DNA of 33,274 nucleotides from Sergeia podlipaevii (lineage: Eukaryota > Euglenozoa > Kinetoplastea > Trypanosomatida > Trypanosomatidae): NCBI GenBank assembly GCA_030849805.1, contig JASANZ010002016.1, forward strand, positions 1-33,274. The letters are read 5' to 3'. Below the pieces are notes generated by a model, which saw only the letters and a program-made list of their open reading frames with translations, was not told where the DNA came from and searched no databases. This document shows positions 30,701 to 33,274 of the stretch, piece by piece. The translations under genes and the position numbers were made by a program. Each line of letters begins with the position of its first letter. Position 1 is the stretch's first letter.

Positions 30701-32379
30701 CGCGCTGAGCCCTGTTGTAAGGAACCCATATATGGGTAACTGTTGCTGTTCATATTGTAGCGCAGGTTTCCTGACTTTTGCTGTTGCTGAACGGGAAGGC
30801 CAAGAAGCGGGAAGGAGGGCGGGACACCGGCAAAGAATGGCGCTGTGGCGTATTGTGGAAGTGGATACTGCGGGGTACCACCGCCAACGCCAGCAACAAA
30901 CTGCTGTTGCTGCTGTTGTTGTTGGTTCATCAAAAGGTGATGATACGCCAACTGGCCATTTACATTTTTAGAAGGTGGCTGTAAAGACGTAAATGAAGCC
31001 CGCCGTTGTCGTTGTTGCTGCTGTACTGGGAGTTGGCCAGCGAGATGTGAGCTATCCACAATACAGAACCCTCCGCCTCCTTGATCAGTGTCCTGCATAC
31101 CGCTGCTGTTGCTGTTAGTAAAGGAGTTATATCTGTGAATCTTGCTGGAATTGACCGCAGAAAGGAAGTCGGGTGTAGGGGTGGATGAAGTGCCGCAATC
31201 CTCATCACGAGATGGGCCTAACACCAACCCAGACGTCCATCGTACCGCGCGTGGCTGCGCATCACTTGCAGACACCTCGTGACCGCCTTCAAGATTTAAC
31301 TCATGAATAGACGCCATGAGCACGAGCTCCTCATCACCCTTAACTGTATCGTCCTCGTGGGTGTCATCACTGAGCACATCCATGTCCACATCGTAGTCCT
31401 CACCACTTAAACCTCTCTGCTGCTGTCGTGATGATGAGCGCTTTACTTTCCATTGCTGGGGTTTGATATCTTTATTTCCTTTGTCCTTGTGTGTGGCGCT
31501 TCCGTTGCGGCGAGGAAGCTGCAGGTACACGTTGTTGCTACAGAGGAATCGGTCACTATTAAACATGCGAGCCCGGTCAATAACAGCGTCTTCCCGGCCG
31601 CCAGCGTGTGGGTCATCGAAGCCACCAATAGCGTGGTAGCCCCCTTCTCCACTTTGATTCATCGTGATCTTCAAGTAGGCTTCATGCAAATCAGTCGCAG
31701 CACCACATTCACCGCTCTCCTTCGCGTCTTCCGTGTGATGCGTCAACGTCTCTGGCTTTTTTGCCTGTAAAGGAGCTGGCGTTCCTGTGGCTGTGGCGGA
31801 GACATCAGTGTCCATCTCGTCAATCCACTCCATATACGCCGTGGACGACTGGGAACTTCCATCGTCCTCCCCCTGCTGTGCTTCTTCACCTTCTTTGCTA
31901 TCACTACTATCACCGGCCGCTGCACTATCGAAGTCAACATCGCTGCTGTCAGATACGGCGGTGCTGTTTCGACTCCGAATACTACCACAACTATCCATGT
32001 GATGACTGTGTCGATGCCGCTGCAGCAGCAGCTGCTTCGGTCGATGTTGGGGTCGATGTTGTGGTCGTTGTGTGCCGCGGTAATGAAAACCTTTCTCTGC
32101 GCGATGTTGCTGTATAGCATCCGATTTTTGGCCACGAAGGTTCTCTGAGGAGTAGAGGCCCTCTAGAAAGCTGTAATCAGACGCGTCGGTACCAGTGCTG
32201 GCCAGGTCACATATGCTAGCGCGGCTGCTGCCAGACTGTGTGTCATCGGAGGAAGTATCACTGAAACTGCCAATTAAGACATTAAGTCTGTCTGCTGTTT
32301 CTCGGCCTGTTGGATCGTTCAATGCTAACTGACGCGCATGAACGCAAGTGTGTAAGTCACTATTTCTGTGTCTACTCAT
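27790..32379 (-). CDS. Large kinesin-related protein with an altered P-loop (gene G)
   Basis: 1529 aa from the first ATG (32379). The frame opens five codons earlier at TTG, which I do not take as a start. Residues 1 to about 980 are mainly disordered: Ser/Asp/Glu-rich stretches, Gln runs, a Ser run (about residues 700-715), and basic blocks such as WARFRPRRRVGRATV. Residues about 1005-1425 align with a kinesin motor: FDRFKYIFQMDEA, GRNVALFLGNTRGRNGAS in place of GYNGTIFAYGQTGSGKTHT, TEVSLVMGAAG, SPLYGRCVRGLTRVTV, LSFAQIFLKQ after the usual RAT, VIMSLLLIVFL for switch II, and LTGGTRTVVCACLS for LGGNSRTLMIACIS. The P-loop Gly-Lys-Thr, SSRSH and DLAG residues are absent. Long acidic and Gly/Ser insertions break the domain. 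The C-terminal 100 residues look helical. It keeps more of the normal spacing between switch II and LGG than B or F. Confidence 0.75.
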   Translation of the reverse strand: MSRHRNSDLHTCVHARQLALNDPTGRETADRLNVLIGSFSDTSSDDTQSGSSRASICDLASTGTDASDYSFLEGLYSSENLRGQKSDAIQQHRAEKGFHYRGTQRPQHRPQHRPKQLLLQRHRHSHHMDSCGSIRSRNSTAVSDSSDVDFDSAAAGDSSDSKEGEEAQQGEDDGSSQSSTAYMEWIDEMDTDVSATATGTPAPLQAKKPETLTHHTEDAKESGECGAATDLHEAYLKITMNQSGEGGYHAIGGFDDPHAGGREDAVIDRARMFNSDRFLCSNNVYLQLPRRNGSATHKDKGNKDIKPQQWKVKRSSSRQQQRGLSGEDYDVDMDVLSDDTHEDDTVKGDEELVLMASIHELNLEGGHEVSASDAQPRAVRWTSGLVLGPSRDEDCGTSSTPTPDFLSAVNSSKIHRYNSFTNSNSSGMQDTDQGGGGFCIVDSSHLAGQLPVQQQQRQRRASFTSLQPPSKNVNGQLAYHHLLMNQQQQQQQQFVAGVGGGTPQYPLPQYATAPFFAGVPPSFPLLGLPVQQQQKSGNLRYNMNSNSYPYMGSLQQGSARRPAAASVDGTSHFLQREPLSAPHSPMFRRDHTGSNNSLPFSGGALPSRGTPNQSIRQLSRGAQENSVSGGDATPATNAVPLSPGMSTGVTTPLPRPLQQQQQPQRFISATAAAAAGFFGLQYVMTDPPLTAHLLSRGSGGRSSSASSSSSSSSNSQSSIDSATVGISGDGDFPPDIYSPWARFRPRRRVGRATVSSDSESNLSTSSLRASTRRRTVVGFKPSIEEPVTTSGSAADGGAGIQVEMNSYVLFRNPTLRERGRELARSLDETEKALKERQDHVQAVAVVDEDAVASPFVVVSGSAVRVYTEVDSEEEPQEARGGQGEMKAASGRAGTVKKLTTTLEALHRRDTEGNNEDDGVTGASSHLKRENLPSFLSGPPMRDSLSASIAEGSVLPKVCSGTSTGAAMARGGVESCGADVASAAKVNEKQGENDDADDDDESSSSSCPEFDRFKYIFQMDEAISRSSGSQQCSSVALRLLKEDWVIAGRNVALFLGNTRGRNGASLSAAKRFLADALATARQRCPGLSADGRAANEQAEGQGKEVEGDGCWTEVSLVMGAAGADVGSTSDAEDGEEGKDGGAGAEGGSIVRDLLSGISTRGVGNGSGGNDSDGDTELTSISIGRRGGEGSSCSWLDGVQLAWSPLYGRCVRGLTRVTVPLQDGRYIERCLTRGFLRRATSGASSASASRSGSFSSSALSNGSSSATPLSFAQIFLKQTRSSACTANAPGSKGDVIMSLLLIVFLTSDHKRFSRLLTTTLSPLDRNASSSARNNINSTDRRRDGIEDDEVNAEASGGVSAIPFGRGNDLLFRPERHWANSDEFLAGLTRSALTGGTRTVVCACLSDYSTHTVSWLRVLARARQLEKQPAEEIQVVGRLSGSVRTLATFLQSRRQLIEARVRAEKKAAKEATADNEVDNEDRQHSLEHWNGLLSFVKDIVAGLRLFLHHPDRSEEPALLHLDVEDMENTEVA
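30235..30278 (-). repeat. AGC (poly-Ser) triplet tract in gene G
   Basis: A nearly pure AGC run on the coding strand encoding consecutive serines, within a longer Ser-rich stretch (SSSASSSSSSSSNSQSS). Uniform codons suggest recent triplet expansion and likely length variation between strains. Confidence 0.8.
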
Positions 32380-33274
32380 TGAATGATATCGCAATCAAAG
32401 ATTCTTTTTTTGTCCACACCTGTATAATAGCAACAACAATGCTTTAAGGGAAAAGAATATTAGATCTAATTAGCAGGTAAAAAGGGGGAAAATCCGCACG
32501 TCAACTACGTGTTTCCCTCTTTAGAAATTGTATTCAAAAGGTGCCGCTTCTTTTACCTTTCCGTTACAATTTGCTAGTAGTAAAAACAAATACTCACTCT
32601 CTCTCTCTATGTATATATCACGCACGTTGATCACTTCCAGCAAGCCACCGGCAGAACAAAAATACGCCGTTGAACTGCAAAGAGGTACACAAAATCACAA
32701 ACTGTAGATAAAACTGAAATTCACGCGTGAGTGTGGAATTGCTTCTTTGTTTTTGACTGCTGTTTTCGTTTTTTTAAAAAGTTTCAATATATGTATGGTT
32801 GCTTATCGATCTTCTTTGCCAAGAGCAATAGTACTCCACGAACAAGCAGTTGCACCGGTTTGTGAAGGAAAGGAAAAAAAGAAAAAAACGCAAGTGTGAA
32901 ACAGTGTTCAGCTCGATATGGACCAAAATGGTAGTCACACAGACCTTTTTTTTTTTATTGTCTCGTCGTCAGAAGAACAAAGAAAATCAACCAAAAAAAA
33001 AAAATAGATGTATCTTAACTAAACTCGAATACAAATAATAAAAATAATAATAAATGATTTGCCTCGGGATGTTGATACACCAGCAAACTGGGAATATAAA
33101 TTATTCAGTAGTAAAGTTTGTACGGTGAAAAATAAGAGAATGAAGAAAGAAGATAAAAGATGAATGGAGGTTACTTTGAGTACAACTGCACTCTGCGCTT
33201 TCTATAGGGGAATGCGAACACTACCAGACAGAGAGAAATATATAGTATGTAAAGAAGAAGAAAGAAAAAAAAAA
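32380..33274. other. Upstream region of gene G at the right edge
   Basis: About 0.9 kb, A+T-rich with A-runs and (AAT)n near 33040. No reading frame of quality is seen on either strand. It probably contains the 5' UTR and splice site of G and the 3' end of the next upstream gene, whose coding region is outside the window. Confidence 0.6.
32834..32888 (-). promoter_or_regulatory. Candidate trans-splice acceptor of gene G
   Basis: The T-rich tract on the minus strand at 32888-32864 is followed by the first AG at 32835-32834, giving a 5' UTR of about 454 nt. A weaker, closer option has its first AG at 32575-32574 after a short T-run, with a 5' UTR near 194 nt. Confidence 0.25.

Noticed and set aside
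32380..32394. TTG-initiated extension of gene G
   Set aside because: No ATG in the added codons; ATG at 32379 is the natural start.

Overview
This window looks like nuclear DNA of a trypanosomatid (Kinetoplastea). Seven long intronless reading frames all lie on the minus strand, so they are transcribed right to left. They are separated by 1.7-2.7 kb of A+T-rich, homopolymer-rich DNA. Upstream of most starts there is a long pyrimidine tract (read on the minus strand) followed by a first AG. That is the arrangement expected for a polycistronic unit matured by spliced-leader trans-splicing and polyadenylation. I cannot fix the genus. The coding regions are clearly richer in G+C than the spacers. 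I saw no tRNA, rRNA, CRISPR array, transposon or strand-switch region.

Order in transcription direction, with my labels: G (32379-27790, 1529 aa), F (26029-22055, 1324 aa), E (19523-18588, 311 aa), D (16476-15409, 355 aa), C (13442-9939, 1167 aa), B (8020-4862, 1052 aa) and A (2166 to the left edge, 722 aa visible, 3' end cut). For B, F and G the open frame extends upstream through GTG or TTG codons. I set the start at the first ATG, which makes B and F both begin with MYQ.

The main result is that B, C, F (twice) and G each carry a C-terminal or central region that can be aligned by eye, block by block, to a kinesin motor domain. The blocks are the beta strand and helix before the P-loop, the GYN-type P-loop strand, the 'SPxYG..V.GL' strand, the switch I strand, the switch II strand and the LGG strand. 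The nucleotide-binding residues are gone: there is no GxxxxGK[ST], no SSRSH and no DLAG. In B and F the segment that should hold loop 11 and helix alpha-4, the main microtubule-binding surface, is largely missing. These appear to be pseudo-kinesins, and F has two motor-like domains in one chain. The locus reads as a tandem, diverging family.

The other genes share low-complexity signatures with the pseudo-kinesins. Gly/Ser/Met/Tyr repeats (SMYGMG-type) occur in B and F and in shorter form in D and E. An MD-x7-LFTSR-x2-L-x2-L motif is common to B and D. D and E are small, Gln-rich, prion-like proteins without a recognised domain. A is a long Ser/Gly/Pro-rich protein with a Lys-rich patch and no recognised domain in the visible part. 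The likely overall theme (inference) is a co-transcribed set of non-motile, kinesin-derived scaffold proteins plus low-complexity partners, probably of the cytoskeleton or flagellum.
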